From positions 1 to 64,000 of the forward strand of contig NZ_JACSOH010000013.1 in NCBI RefSeq assembly GCF_014349235.1: a stretch of DNA of 64,000 nt, read 5' to 3'. This DNA comes from Cytophaga sp. FL35 (GTDB lineage: Bacteria > Bacteroidota > Bacteroidia > Flavobacteriales > Flavobacteriaceae). Below are positions 53,922 through 63,010 of the stretch, piece after piece (the first letter of the stretch is position 1; every line of letters begins with the position of its first letter). A model generated the notes under the pieces. That model searched no databases. It was given only the letters and a program-made list of their open reading frames with translations, and was not told the DNA's origin. The position numbers and the translations under genes were made by a program.

Positions 53922-54644
53922 ATGAAATTAGATATTTTGGCCTTTGGCGCGCATCCTGATGATGTAGAACTGGGTGCGGGTGCTACCATTGCAAAAGAAA
54001 TTGCCAACGGTAAAAAAGTTGGTATTGTAGATTTGACCAGAGGGGAATTAGGTACAAGGGGCAGTGCAGAAATTAGAGATATAGAGGCCAAGAAAAGTGC
54101 CGAAATTTTAGGTGTTTCTGTGAGGGATAACTTGGCCTTTGCCGATGGATTCTTTAAAAATGACAAGGAGCATCAACTGGAAATTATCAAAAAAATAAGA
54201 CAGTACCGACCTGATATAGTACTTTGTAATTCCGTCAGAGACCGCCATATAGATCATGGCCGAGGAAGCAATTTGGTGAGCGATGCCTGTTTTTTAAGTG
54301 GATTGATAAAAATTGAGACCCAGCTTGAGGGTGAAAACGAACTACAAAAACCTTGGAGACCTAAAGTTGTATATCATTTTATACAATGGCAAAACATTGA
54401 ACCCGATTTTGTAGTGAATGTTTCTGGCTTTATCGATGTGAAAATGAAGGCTATTTTGGCTTATAGTTCACAATTTCACGACCCCAATAGCAAGGAGCCG
54501 GAAACACCCATCAGTAGTAAAAACTTTATAGATAGTGTTGACTATCGCGCTCGTGATTTAGGTAGGTTGATAAATACCGAACACGCAGAAGGGTTTACAG
54601 TAGAACGTGTAGTGGCAATTGATAAGCTTAACGACCTTATCTAG
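53922..54644 (+). CDS. bshB1: Bacillithiol biosynthesis deacetylase BshB1
   Basis: A 240-residue PIG-L-family enzyme that deacetylates GlcNAc-malate on the way to bacillithiol. FGAHPDDVELGAG (8-20) supplies the zinc ligands His-x-x-Asp/Asp, and CNSVRDRHIDHGRGSNL (near 108) the second His pair. The block LTRGELGTRGSAEIR, with length and lack of a signal peptide, matches the BshB1 branch rather than the large PIG-L protein at 30.5-33.0 kb. Bacillithiol is the major low-molecular-weight thiol in many Flavobacteria. Its stop overlaps the stop of the convergent histidine kinase gene by four bases. No bshA or bshC is in the window. Confidence 0.92.
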   Translation: MKLDILAFGAHPDDVELGAGATIAKEIANGKKVGIVDLTRGELGTRGSAEIRDIEAKKSAEILGVSVRDNLAFADGFFKNDKEHQLEIIKKIRQYRPDIVLCNSVRDRHIDHGRGSNLVSDACFLSGLIKIETQLEGENELQKPWRPKVVYHFIQWQNIEPDFVVNVSGFIDVKMKAILAYSSQFHDPNSKEPETPISSKNFIDSVDYRARDLGRLINTEHAEGFTVERVVAIDKLNDLI

Positions 54645-56692
54645 GCGGTTTTCTTGTAAGTGGTTTTGGATTTGGGTACTGTGAAATGAAAGGTACTTCC
54701 TTTTCTTTCCTTACTGTTCACCCAAATTTTTCCATTGTTCTCCTCTACCATTTCCTTGCAAAGACTTAGTCCTAGTCCAGTACCTTTTTCATTATTGGTA
54801 CCGTAGGTAGTTACATTGCTATTTTTACTGAACAGCTTATTAATCACTTCTTGACTCATTCCTACACCTGTGTCCCTGATGGATATTTGCCATTGGTCGT
54901 TTTTTTCCATGCTAGAGATAGTAACCATTCCGTTTTCTGGAGTAAACTTGAGAGCGTTACTTATTAAGTTTCTTATAACAATGTCTATTTGATTGGCATC
55001 TGTCCAAGCAGTTGTATTGGGGTTCAAATGGCTAATTAATCGTATGGATTTATTGTCTGCCGTCTCCGATAATAAATGAAGATTTTCGTTTACTATGGTC
55101 TGCAGGTCCACAGAAGTGGGTTTTGTAATTAGTCCGTTCATTTGGCTCTGGCCCCAAGATAAGAGGTTGTTCAATGTAAAGGAAATATGGTCAATATCAT
55201 GTCTGAGTTTTGGTATGAATCCCATGAACTCTGCTTGGCCAATATCTCCATCCTTAAGATATTTCAATAGACTTTGAAATGCACCGATTGGGCCTCTTAA
55301 ATCATGTCCAATGATAGAAAATAGCCGGTCTTTGGTTTCATTTATTTTCCTAAGTTCCAGCTCCCTTTTTTCCAAGTCCTTGGTTTTGTTCTGTAATTCT
55401 TGGTACAGACTTCTTTGAATTCGTTCACCTCTACGCATTAGTAGAGTAACCGCTAAAAAGATGACCAAAATGGCCAAAGATAGATAAACGTACGTTTGTT
55501 GTGAGGCTAACTCTTTTTTGTTTTTTTCAATTAATTCTATTTTTTGCCTTTCATGCTCCATTTTAGTCTTTAGCATGTTTAAGCTGGCCTTATTCTCGTT
55601 TCTTGAAAGTGTGTCTAGAAGGGTTTGGTAAATTTCATGATATTTTAAGGCCTCTTCAAAATTGTTTTTCTTTTTATGGAGCTTATATAAGGTAAGAGCA
55701 CACTTTTTCTTTCCCTCCATAAATTTTATCTGATGCGATATGGCATTTGCCTTCAAGGCATACTTTTCACTTAGGGAGTCATTTTCAAGCCCAAGATAAG
55801 CCTCTGCCATTCCATTGTAGAGATCTATTTTTCCTCTTTCATCATCAAGGTTTTGATGTAGCATTTCACTTTGATTGTACCAGTGAAGTGCCCATTTATA
55901 TTTATTTTCCTTTAAATATATTTTGCCTTTGATTTCATAGGCATAGGCCAACCAATCCATAACCTTATGTTCCTCAAATGCCTTAATGCTGCTGTTGACA
56001 TTAAACATGGCATGGTCTAAATTGTTAATATCCGCATACAAAGAAGCAATATTGCTCATACTTTCTGCCGATACTACATCATCACCAATGCGTTCATTGA
56101 TTTTTAATACCTCTTCGTAAAATTCCAAAGCTTGATCGTAATCTTTTTGGCTAATATAAAGATGGGCAACATTTTCGCTCATGGCGGATAGCTGAATATC
56201 TGAATTGGTTTCTTTGGCTAAATCTATTCCCGCAAGGTAAAATTTCAAGGAATTGGTATAATCCCCCTTATAGGAGTATTCAACGGCTAAACTATTTTGA
56301 GCCTCCAATAGTAATGCACTATTGAGCGAAAGTTGGCTGGTTTCTAAAGCTTTTTGAAAATACTCAATAGCCTTATTATGTTGGCCCTTGTCCGAGTGGT
56401 AGTCCCCTAAACCTAGGAGTGCGTTACTTTCCCCGGACTTATAATTACTTTCTTTACTTAATTTTAAGGCTTGATTAGCTAATAGAAGTAAGCTATCTGA
56501 TTTGTAGAAACGTTGAGCATTGGCCAAATTGTTTAGCAAATTGATATAAATAGTATCCGTTTTGGAAAAATTAGGCTTGAGTTTAAGTTCGCTTAATTTG
56601 TCTTCTAAACTATCTATGGAATTATTCTGTGCCGTAACCAATACACCAAAAAGCAAGAATACCGCACAAATAAATCCCTTTAATCTGTGCAT
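54641..56692 (-). CDS. TPR-domain sensor histidine kinase
   Basis: A sensor kinase of about 683 residues. The ATG at 56692 (MHRLKGFICAVFLLFG) gives a clean signal peptide; the longer ORF start adds 13 residues. The extracytoplasmic half (30-375) has six or more TPR repeats (ALLGLGDYHSDKGQHNKAIEYFQKALE). One transmembrane helix follows (about 392-412), then a coiled coil and HisKA with the phospho-acceptor in FSIIGHDLRGPIGAF (His about 463). The ATPase domain has NLISNALKF (N box), DTGVGM (G1) and GTGLGLSL (G2). No response regulator gene lies nearby. It senses an unknown periplasmic or internal signal through the TPRs. Confidence 0.93.
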   Translation of the reverse strand: MHRLKGFICAVFLLFGVLVTAQNNSIDSLEDKLSELKLKPNFSKTDTIYINLLNNLANAQRFYKSDSLLLLANQALKLSKESNYKSGESNALLGLGDYHSDKGQHNKAIEYFQKALETSQLSLNSALLLEAQNSLAVEYSYKGDYTNSLKFYLAGIDLAKETNSDIQLSAMSENVAHLYISQKDYDQALEFYEEVLKINERIGDDVVSAESMSNIASLYADINNLDHAMFNVNSSIKAFEEHKVMDWLAYAYEIKGKIYLKENKYKWALHWYNQSEMLHQNLDDERGKIDLYNGMAEAYLGLENDSLSEKYALKANAISHQIKFMEGKKKCALTLYKLHKKKNNFEEALKYHEIYQTLLDTLSRNENKASLNMLKTKMEHERQKIELIEKNKKELASQQTYVYLSLAILVIFLAVTLLMRRGERIQRSLYQELQNKTKDLEKRELELRKINETKDRLFSIIGHDLRGPIGAFQSLLKYLKDGDIGQAEFMGFIPKLRHDIDHISFTLNNLLSWGQSQMNGLITKPTSVDLQTIVNENLHLLSETADNKSIRLISHLNPNTTAWTDANQIDIVIRNLISNALKFTPENGMVTISSMEKNDQWQISIRDTGVGMSQEVINKLFSKNSNVTTYGTNNEKGTGLGLSLCKEMVEENNGKIWVNSKERKGSTFHFTVPKSKTTYKKTA

Positions 56693-56944
56693 ATCTAAAT
56701 TGTTTTCTTTTTGCGTCTTTTGACGATACATGATTTGGCCTTAATTTCATCACTAAAGTAGTATTAGAAAGCACCTGATTTTAAATTTATGTTGTGAAAT
56801 GCCAAAAAATGTGTGTTTGGTCGAGTGAGAAGTGTATTTCATCGATAAAATTGATTGTCCTGTAAGACTAATGTAATCCAAATGAACATGTTAGATGTTA
56901 TAAAGGGAATAATGGCGATTACCTTAAAATAACATAGATTTTAT
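56693..56944. other. Upstream region of the histidine kinase gene, no gene
   Basis: About 250 AT-rich bases. No TAnnTTTG element for the kinase, no reading frame and no RNA gene were seen. The tRNA-His promoter begins at its right end. Confidence 0.5.
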
Positions 56945-56976
56945 TTTGAAAGATTGTTTAAAAAAAATTACCTTTG
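56945..56976 (+). promoter_or_regulatory. Strong promoter of tRNA-His
   Basis: TTTG (56945-56948), 20 bases, TACCTTTG (56969-56976), followed by a C-rich start region. This is a near-ideal Bacteroidota promoter, of the sort seen before stable-RNA genes. A second -7-like TATATTTG lies at 57031-57038, 19 bases before the tRNA. Confidence 0.7.
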
Positions 56977-57056
56977 CCACCGCTTGCAAATAATCCATGA
57001 CTTCTGATTTTTTATCACATGTCTTTAAGATATATTTGGAGCACTTGAGATTACAT

Positions 57057-57131
57057 GGTGGTTGTAGCTCAGCTGGTTAGAGCGCTTGATTGTGGTTCAA
57101 GAGGTCGCCGGTTCGAACCCGGTCTTCCACC
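57057..57131 (+). tRNA. tRNA-His (anticodon GUG)
   Basis: A 75-nt cloverleaf including the extra G-1 of tRNA-His: acceptor GTGGTTG with CTTCCAC plus C73 pairing with G-1, D stem GCTC/GAGC, anticodon arm CTTGA-TTGTGGT-TCAAG, T arm GCCGG-TTCGAAC-CCGGT. The anticodon is GUG. Acceptor positions 5-68 and 6-67 are U-U oppositions, which is unusual. The CCA end is not fully encoded. Confidence 0.9.
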
Positions 57132-57137
57132 CAGAAT

Positions 57138-57168
57138 AAAAGTCCTGTTATTCAACAGGACTTTTTTG
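57138..57168 (+). terminator. Terminator of tRNA-His
   Basis: AAGTCCTGTT (57140-57149), loop ATTC, AACAGGACTT (57154-57163), then T-run. Confidence 0.8.
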
Positions 57169-57180
57169 TTTTTATATGTT

Positions 57181-57215
57181 AAAAAAGCCCTCCCAAATTT
57201 TGGGAGGGCTTTTGA
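57181..57215. terminator. Bidirectional terminator, mainly for the M28 peptidase gene
   Basis: AAAAGCCCTCCCAA pairs with TTGGGAGGGCTTTT around a three-base loop: a 14-bp stem with A and T runs on the flanks. The M28 gene stops at 57231 on the minus strand. Confidence 0.85.
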
Positions 57216-57230
57216 TTGAAGTACTTACTT

Positions 57231-58799
57231 TTACTTGGTTGCTTTATCCACAACTACTCTTTGTTCCCTATTGGCTACTTCCCAAGCTGTGTGAAATATT
57301 AACCTTGTTCTATTTTCCAATAAATCATAATTGATTTTGTCCGGTGTGTCGCTTGGCCTATGGTAATCATCATGGGTGCCATTAAAATAGAAGATGATTG
57401 GGATATTGTTTTTGGCAAAATTGTAATGGTCGCTTCTATAGTAAAAACGATTGGGGTCGTTCTCATCATTAAAAGTATAATCCAATTCTATCTGGGTGTA
57501 TTTTTGGTTTACTTCTTCGGAAAGTTCGTGAAGTTCTGTACTCAATTTATCGGAACCAATTAGATAGATATAATTTCTTTCACCCACCCTTTTGGGATCT
57601 ATTCTTCCAATCATATCGATATTAAGGTTGGCCACGGTTTGTTCCAAGGGAAATAAAGGTTCTTCATCCGTATAAAACCTTGATCCCAACAATCCTTTTT
57701 CTTCACCGGTAACATGTAGGAAAACAATGGAACGTTTTGGACCATTACCCTCATCCGCAGCAGTTTTAAAAGCCTGGGCTATTTCAAGTAATGATACAGT
57801 GCCCGAGCCGTCATCATCTGCTCCATTATTAATCTCCCCATCCGGTGTGACCCCTATATGGTCCAAATGAGATGAAATAACTACATATTCATTAGGTTTT
57901 TCAGAACCTTTTAAAACTGCTACTACATTTTCAGAATCCACTAAATCATTGTTGCTGGCAACGTCTAGTACTAAGGGAATGGATAGTTGTCTCTGTTTGT
58001 TGTCCGAACCAATCTTGGGCAATAGCGCTTTGGCTAGACCCGTATTTATAAGGATAGTGAAGAAAGGTTCGGCCTCATTGCTTACCAAATCCATCCGCCC
58101 ACTTTCATTGCCTTTCATCCATTCATACCTACTTTTAAAGCGAGGGTAATTCAACGGATCATAATAAAGAACTCCTTTAGCTCCCTTACTTGTGGCCAGT
58201 TCCATACGTTTCCCCATGGATTCTGACATATTGCTCCATATAGATTTTTGAGAAGTACCTGTTACCAAATAATTTCCTTGGGAATCAATTGGTTCCCCAG
58301 ATTTGATGAGCACAATCTTTCCCTTGACATCTAGATTTTTATAATCTGAATAATTCTCGGTTTCAATACCAAAACCTGCATAAACCACATTATTGAACTC
58401 CCCTTGGGCTTTGGAAAAAGTCAGGAATTCTTCGCCTAAGGGAAATTCCTTTCCGTTAGCAGTAATGGTACCCACTGGTAATTGACTAACTTCTAAAGGT
58501 ACTTTTTGAAAATAATCGCCACCACCTTTAGCTGCTGGAATCCCTAACTTTTCATATCTCTCCTTAAGAAATTCAATGGCCTTTTTTTGCCCTTCCTTTC
58601 CAGTTTCGCGCCCTTCAAACTCATCGGAGGCATAGATATACAAATCTTCCTTTAGTTCTGCCTCGGTAATGGTTGTAGCGTATGCTTCAACATCTTTGGC
58701 AGCATTTGCCGTCTTGTTTTCCGTGGTACTTGAAATTGTCGTTTGAGAAGAGTTGCAGGCCAAAACGAGTCCGAAGGCCAGCGTAATCAATTTTTTCAT
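57231..58799 (-). CDS. M28-family metallopeptidase lipoprotein (aminopeptidase)
   Basis: A lipoprotein of about 522 residues. I start it at the ATG at 58799 (MKKLITLAFGLVLACNSSQ); the earlier ATG adds a 16-residue non-signal extension. The mature Cys is about residue 15. The M28 zinc-binding blocks are HLDHIGVTPDGEINNGADDDGSGTVSLLE (His and Asp ligands) and TGEEKGLLGSRFYTDEEPL (bridging/catalytic Glu), with DMIGRIDPKR and FYYRSDHYNFAKNNIPIIFYFNGTHDDYH later. A PA-like insertion (residues about 130-270) precedes them. It cleaves N-terminal residues from peptides in the periplasm or surface. A strong terminator follows and a -7 element precedes, so it is monocistronic. Confidence 0.92.
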   Translation of the reverse strand: MKKLITLAFGLVLACNSSQTTISSTTENKTANAAKDVEAYATTITEAELKEDLYIYASDEFEGRETGKEGQKKAIEFLKERYEKLGIPAAKGGGDYFQKVPLEVSQLPVGTITANGKEFPLGEEFLTFSKAQGEFNNVVYAGFGIETENYSDYKNLDVKGKIVLIKSGEPIDSQGNYLVTGTSQKSIWSNMSESMGKRMELATSKGAKGVLYYDPLNYPRFKSRYEWMKGNESGRMDLVSNEAEPFFTILINTGLAKALLPKIGSDNKQRQLSIPLVLDVASNNDLVDSENVVAVLKGSEKPNEYVVISSHLDHIGVTPDGEINNGADDDGSGTVSLLEIAQAFKTAADEGNGPKRSIVFLHVTGEEKGLLGSRFYTDEEPLFPLEQTVANLNIDMIGRIDPKRVGERNYIYLIGSDKLSTELHELSEEVNQKYTQIELDYTFNDENDPNRFYYRSDHYNFAKNNIPIIFYFNGTHDDYHRPSDTPDKINYDLLENRTRLIFHTAWEVANREQRVVVDKATK

Positions 58800-58904
58800 G
58801 GTGTAATATTTACCGTTAAATAGGGCAGGATTGGGTAATAATTCCATTAGATAGCCTACCTGTTTCTTAGTTTATCTATAAAATAAGAGCAAACTAAAAT
58901 TTCA

Positions 58905-58912
58905 CAAAAATA
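58905..58912 (-). promoter_or_regulatory. -7 element of the M28 peptidase gene
   Basis: Minus-strand TATTTTTG, about 106 bases before the chosen ATG at 58799. No TTG at the standard distance. Confidence 0.4.
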
Positions 58913-59024
58913 GGGAAATCCTTTAGATTTCATCGGTATATCGTTCAATTTAAATGTGGGCTCTTTAACAATTTTTGGTAACTTCAGCCTCGTTCAAAAA
59001 ATTCAACCTAATCCTTAAATTTTC

Positions 59025-60215
59025 ATGAAAGCTACTAAGTTATTAATCGCCACTTTTATCTCGGGAATCTGTCTTTTAAGCTGTAAGGAAACCAAAAAGG
59101 AACAATCAATTGAAACCCTAAAAGAAGAAATGGAAGAAAGTAAATTATCGCATGAATTAAACGTCAAAAATTTTGAAACGGTCATAGAGGGGGATTCCGT
59201 CAAGTTGTACACGTTAAAAAATAATAACGGAATGGAAGTGACCATTACCAACTATGGTCAAAGACTTATATCACTCCATGCACCCGACAAGAATGGAAAT
59301 TTTGAAGATGTGGTATTGGGCTTTCCGCATTTGGATAACTACAGGGCGAAAAAAAATTACTACGGTGCAACCATAGGGCGGTACGGTAACCGGATTGCCA
59401 AAGGTAAATTTACTATTGACGGTACTACCTACGACTTGGCCATCAACAATAATGAAAATCACCTACATGGAGGAATCAAAGGTTTTGAAAGTGTAGTTTG
59501 GAATGTAGATGAGGCAAAGGACGATTATATTGTTTTTTCCAGAACATCGCCTGATATGGAAGAGGGATATCCCGGTAACTTGAAAGTAAGCGTACGGTAC
59601 GATCTTACCAATGATAACGAATTAAAAATCTTTTATAAGGCCGAGACAGATAAACCAACCTTTATAAATCTTACCCATCATTCATTTTTTAATTTAAAGG
59701 GAGAGGGTAATGGAGATGTTACAGACCATATAATGATGATCAATGCTGATGGATTTACGCCTGTGAATAGCGGACTTATTCCCAACGGGGAAGTTGTAAA
59801 AGTTGAAGGAACCCCTTTTGACTTTACACAGCCGAAGCCCATTGGTAAGGATATTGAAGAGGAACATGAACAGTTGAAATTTGCCAACGGCTATGATCAT
59901 AATTTTGTGTTGAACGAGGAACCAAAAAATTCAGAAGGATTGGTTTTGGCTGCAAAAGTAGTGGAGCCGGAAAGTGGGCGTACCATGGAGGTTTATACAG
60001 ATGAACCCGGGGTTCAGTTTTATGGAGGAAACTTTTTAACCGGTGCCGATATTGGTAAAAGTGGAAAGCCCTACGTTTTTAGAGGTTCTTTTTGTTTGGA
60101 GACCCAACATTTTCCTGATTCACCTAATCAACCCAATTTTCCAAGTACTAGGCTAGACCCGGGTAGAACCTATACTTCTACCTGCGTGTATAAATTTGGG
60201 GTAGAATATATCTAG
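59025..60215 (+). CDS. galM: Aldose 1-epimerase (galactose mutarotase), lipoprotein form
   Basis: A 396-residue lipoprotein (LLSC at residue 20), followed by an acidic helix (20-50). The mutarotase fold carries GATIGRYGNRIAKG (115-128), NENHLHGGIKGF with H148, LTHHSFFNLKGEGNGDVTDH (near 215) and the late SFCLETQHFPDSPNQPNFPSTRL with the catalytic Glu. It interconverts the alpha and beta anomers of aldoses. As an exported form it may act on sugars released outside the cell. No sugar-degrading genes adjoin it except the M28 peptidase upstream (divergent). It lies 150 bases before the hydroxyproline operon, without a terminator I can see. Confidence 0.92.
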   Translation: MKATKLLIATFISGICLLSCKETKKEQSIETLKEEMEESKLSHELNVKNFETVIEGDSVKLYTLKNNNGMEVTITNYGQRLISLHAPDKNGNFEDVVLGFPHLDNYRAKKNYYGATIGRYGNRIAKGKFTIDGTTYDLAINNNENHLHGGIKGFESVVWNVDEAKDDYIVFSRTSPDMEEGYPGNLKVSVRYDLTNDNELKIFYKAETDKPTFINLTHHSFFNLKGEGNGDVTDHIMMINADGFTPVNSGLIPNGEVVKVEGTPFDFTQPKPIGKDIEEEHEQLKFANGYDHNFVLNEEPKNSEGLVLAAKVVEPESGRTMEVYTDEPGVQFYGGNFLTGADIGKSGKPYVFRGSFCLETQHFPDSPNQPNFPSTRLDPGRTYTSTCVYKFGVEYI

Positions 60216-60331
60216 TAAAGCAGCTTTTTAAGTGTTTTAAATTATTCGAAAACAAGATAATTTTCTACTAAGTTGGTAATATAGTATCAATTTAGGCTAA
60301 CTTTAGTAGAATTATCCTCTTTTGGATGGTC

Positions 60332-60339
60332 TAATTTTG
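60332..60339 (+). promoter_or_regulatory. -7 element of the hydroxyproline operon
   Basis: TAATTTTG, full match to TAnnTTTG, 26 bases before the DapA-family ATG. No TTG is at the standard -33 distance. Confidence 0.5.
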
Positions 60340-60365
60340 TGGAGTAATAAATAAAAATTAGCTGT

Positions 60366-61292
60366 ATGAAATTCGAATGGAAAGGCGTAATGCCTGCAAT
60401 TACCACCAAATTTACTGAGAAGGATACGTTGGATATGCCCATGTTCCTAAAAAATATCGAGGCTCAGATAGAAGCGGGCGTTAGCGGTATTGTGTTGGGA
60501 GGTTCGTTGGGAGAGGCCAGTACGCTTACCAGAGAAGAAAAAAAGGTGTTGATCAGGGAAACCTTAGGAGCAGCCGATGGTAAGATTCCTGTAGTGATGA
60601 CCATTGCAGAACAAACAACCGCTACTGCTATTGACGTTGCGAGGGAATCACAAGAGGCCGGCGCAAATGGTTTGATGGTGTTGCCACCAATGAGGTACAA
60701 ATCAACCGATTTGGAAACGGTCACTTATTTTAAGGATATTGCTTCCCAAACAGATTTGCCCATAATGATTTACAATAACCCTGTGGATTATAAAATTGAA
60801 GTTACGGTAAAAATGTTCCAAGAGCTCATGGAAATGGAGAATATTGGTGCGGTGAAGGAGTCTACAAGGGATATAATTAATATTGGAAGGTTGCGAAACC
60901 AATTTGGTAATGATTTGAAAATTTTAACCGGTGTAGATCCCTTGGCTTTGGAAAGTCTTTTGGCAGGAGCCGATGGATGGGTTGCAGGCTTGGTATGCGC
61001 TTTCCCAAGGGAAACGGTCGCCATTTATGAATTGGCCAAAGCAGGAAGAGCGCAAGAGGCCTTGGAAATTTACCGATGGTTCCTTCCTTTGTTGGAATTG
61101 GATATTAGCCCGCAATTGGTTCAGAATATAAAATTGGCCGAAGTTGCTACGGGTATAGGTACGGAGTACGTTAGAAAGCCCAGATTGCCATTGCAGGGAA
61201 ATGAAAGACAACGTGTCTTAAAGGTGATTGACGATAGTTTAAAAACACGTCCTGAATTACCGGATTATAAAAACTTAACCACTATGGCATAA
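60366..61292 (+). CDS. DapA-family lyase/deaminase, likely 1-pyrroline-4-hydroxy-2-carboxylate deaminase
   Basis: A 308-residue TIM-barrel enzyme of the dihydrodipicolinate synthase/N-acetylneuraminate lyase superfamily. The Schiff-base Lys is K164 (GAVKEST) and the catalytic Tyr is Y136 (MIYNNP). GGSLGEASTLT and PPMRYKSTD are substrate-loop regions. Its position just upstream of an alpha-ketoglutarate semialdehyde dehydrogenase and a hydroxyproline epimerase makes the deaminase step of 4-hydroxyproline breakdown most likely: 1-pyrroline-4-hydroxy-2-carboxylate to alpha-ketoglutarate semialdehyde and ammonia. Sequence alone does not exclude other aldolases or DHDPS. It is the first gene of the operon and has a -7 element. 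Confidence 0.85.
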   Translation: MKFEWKGVMPAITTKFTEKDTLDMPMFLKNIEAQIEAGVSGIVLGGSLGEASTLTREEKKVLIRETLGAADGKIPVVMTIAEQTTATAIDVARESQEAGANGLMVLPPMRYKSTDLETVTYFKDIASQTDLPIMIYNNPVDYKIEVTVKMFQELMEMENIGAVKESTRDIINIGRLRNQFGNDLKILTGVDPLALESLLAGADGWVAGLVCAFPRETVAIYELAKAGRAQEALEIYRWFLPLLELDISPQLVQNIKLAEVATGIGTEYVRKPRLPLQGNERQRVLKVIDDSLKTRPELPDYKNLTTMA

Positions 61293-61401
61293 AGCGACAG
61301 TAAAGTGTTATTTGACAAAATATTAATAGAGCCAGGTCTTGACAACTTAATGTTTTAATGGTAGCTTTCAATCTTTTACTTAGAACTACAAAACAAAGAA
61401 C

Positions 61402-62988
61402 ATGATCACCGGAAAAAACTATGTGGGAAATGAGCTTTCGGGCCAAGGAACATCTACTTATAAGACCTTTAATCCTGCGGAAAATATAGATACGGAGTGG
61501 GAGCTACTGGAGGCCACGGGAGAAGAGATTGATAATGCGGCCAAAAAAGCAAGCGATGCTTTTTTGGAATACAAAAATTTCTCAGGAACCAAAAAATCGG
61601 AGTTTTTAAAGGCAATTGCCAATGAAATAGAAGCATTGGGCGATGAGCTTATTGAAACCTATTGCAAGGAGTCCGGTTTACCTGCGGGAAGGGCCAAAGG
61701 GGAACGAGGTAGGACCATGGGGCAATTAAGGGCATTCGCTACACTTTTGGAAGAAGGTTCATGGGTTGAGGCAACGGTAGATACGGCCCAACCGGATAGG
61801 GAGCCCCTTCCAAAGGTAGATATTCGTAAAATGCTGGTTCCTTTAGGTCCTATAGCGGTTTTTGGTTCCAGTAATTTTCCGTTGGCATTTTCTACAGCAG
61901 GAGGTGATACGGCAAGCGCATTGGCCGCAGGTTGTCCTGTAATCGTTAAAAGCCACCCTATGCATGCAGCGACAGGGGAATTGGTAGCGAGCGCTATAAT
62001 TAAGGCAGCTCAGGCGACAGGAATGCCTGACGGTGTTTTTTCAAATTTGAACAGTAGTGGTATAGAGGTTGGTAAAAAACTGGTATTGCATCCCGCAATT
62101 AAGGGTGTAGGTTTTACCGGTAGTATCAAAGGGGGAATGGCACTTTACAATCTGGCCCAGCAACGAGATGAGCCTATTCCTGTTTTTGCGGAAATGGGGA
62201 GTGTTAACCCTGTGGTAGTACTTCCGTCCGCTTTGAAAGAAAATGGTAGTGATTGGGCCCAAAAGTATGCCGGTTCCATTACTTTGGGTGCTGGTCAATT
62301 TTGTACCAATCCAGGGCTAATTTTAGGGATAGAGGGCGAAGAGTTAAATCATTTTATCAAGGAGCTGGGTAATTCTATTGAAATATTGGACCCCACGTGC
62401 ATGCTCCATCCCAACATTCACAGAAATTACGAAAAAGGTAAGGAAGAACTTTCCAACCAAGGCGGTGTAGATGTGGTAGCAGAGTATTCTAAGGAAACCA
62501 ATCCTAATTTTGGGAAGCAAAAGGTCTTAACTATTGCCGGTTCCAATTTTTTGGATAATCCCAAGCTACATGAAGAAGTTTTTGGGCCGTTCAGTATTGT
62601 GGTAAGATGTACGGATGAAAAGGAACTTACTGCGGTAATCGGTCGTCTGAAAGGACAGTTGACCGGTACAATTTTGGGTAGTGCTTCGGAATTCGAAACC
62701 TTTTCCAGAACGATAGCAACGTTACAATCTAAAGTTGGCCGACTCATTTTTAACGGGGTGCCAACAGGAGTGGAGGTCTGTCCGTCAATGCATCATGGAG
62801 GACCCTTCCCGGCAACCAGTGACAGTAGGTTTACCTCTGTAGGTACTTCTGCCATTAAAAGATGGGTGCGGCCCGTATCCTTCCAAAATTGGCCGCAAGA
62901 TTATTTGCCGGAAGCTTTAAAAGACGATAATCCGCTAAAAATCATGAGAATTTTGAATGGAGAACATACCAATGCTGAAGTATCCTAA
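61402..62988 (+). CDS. Aldehyde dehydrogenase, likely alpha-ketoglutarate semialdehyde dehydrogenase
   Basis: A 528-residue NAD(P)-dependent aldehyde dehydrogenase. N158 (FGSSNFPLAFSTAGGDTASALAAGCP), E264 (VFAEMGSVNPVVV) and the nucleophile C301 (LGAGQFCTNPGLILG) are all in place. The long form and the FSTAGGDT segment match the KGSADH/2,5-dioxovalerate dehydrogenase branch. It would oxidise alpha-ketoglutarate semialdehyde to 2-oxoglutarate, the last step of hydroxyproline or pentose degradation. The operon neighbours favour the former. It starts 109 bases after the DapA-family gene and is followed by the epimerase after 22. Confidence 0.88.
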   Translation: MITGKNYVGNELSGQGTSTYKTFNPAENIDTEWELLEATGEEIDNAAKKASDAFLEYKNFSGTKKSEFLKAIANEIEALGDELIETYCKESGLPAGRAKGERGRTMGQLRAFATLLEEGSWVEATVDTAQPDREPLPKVDIRKMLVPLGPIAVFGSSNFPLAFSTAGGDTASALAAGCPVIVKSHPMHAATGELVASAIIKAAQATGMPDGVFSNLNSSGIEVGKKLVLHPAIKGVGFTGSIKGGMALYNLAQQRDEPIPVFAEMGSVNPVVVLPSALKENGSDWAQKYAGSITLGAGQFCTNPGLILGIEGEELNHFIKELGNSIEILDPTCMLHPNIHRNYEKGKEELSNQGGVDVVAEYSKETNPNFGKQKVLTIAGSNFLDNPKLHEEVFGPFSIVVRCTDEKELTAVIGRLKGQLTGTILGSASEFETFSRTIATLQSKVGRLIFNGVPTGVEVCPSMHHGGPFPATSDSRFTSVGTSAIKRWVRPVSFQNWPQDYLPEALKDDNPLKIMRILNGEHTNAEVS

Positions 62989-63010
62989 ATTTTAATATCA
63001 GGTTACGCCT

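Noticed and set aside
60215-60240. Possible terminator after galM (AAAGC-AG-GCTTTTT-like)
   Set aside because: Only a 4-5 bp stem with a two-base loop; too weak to call.
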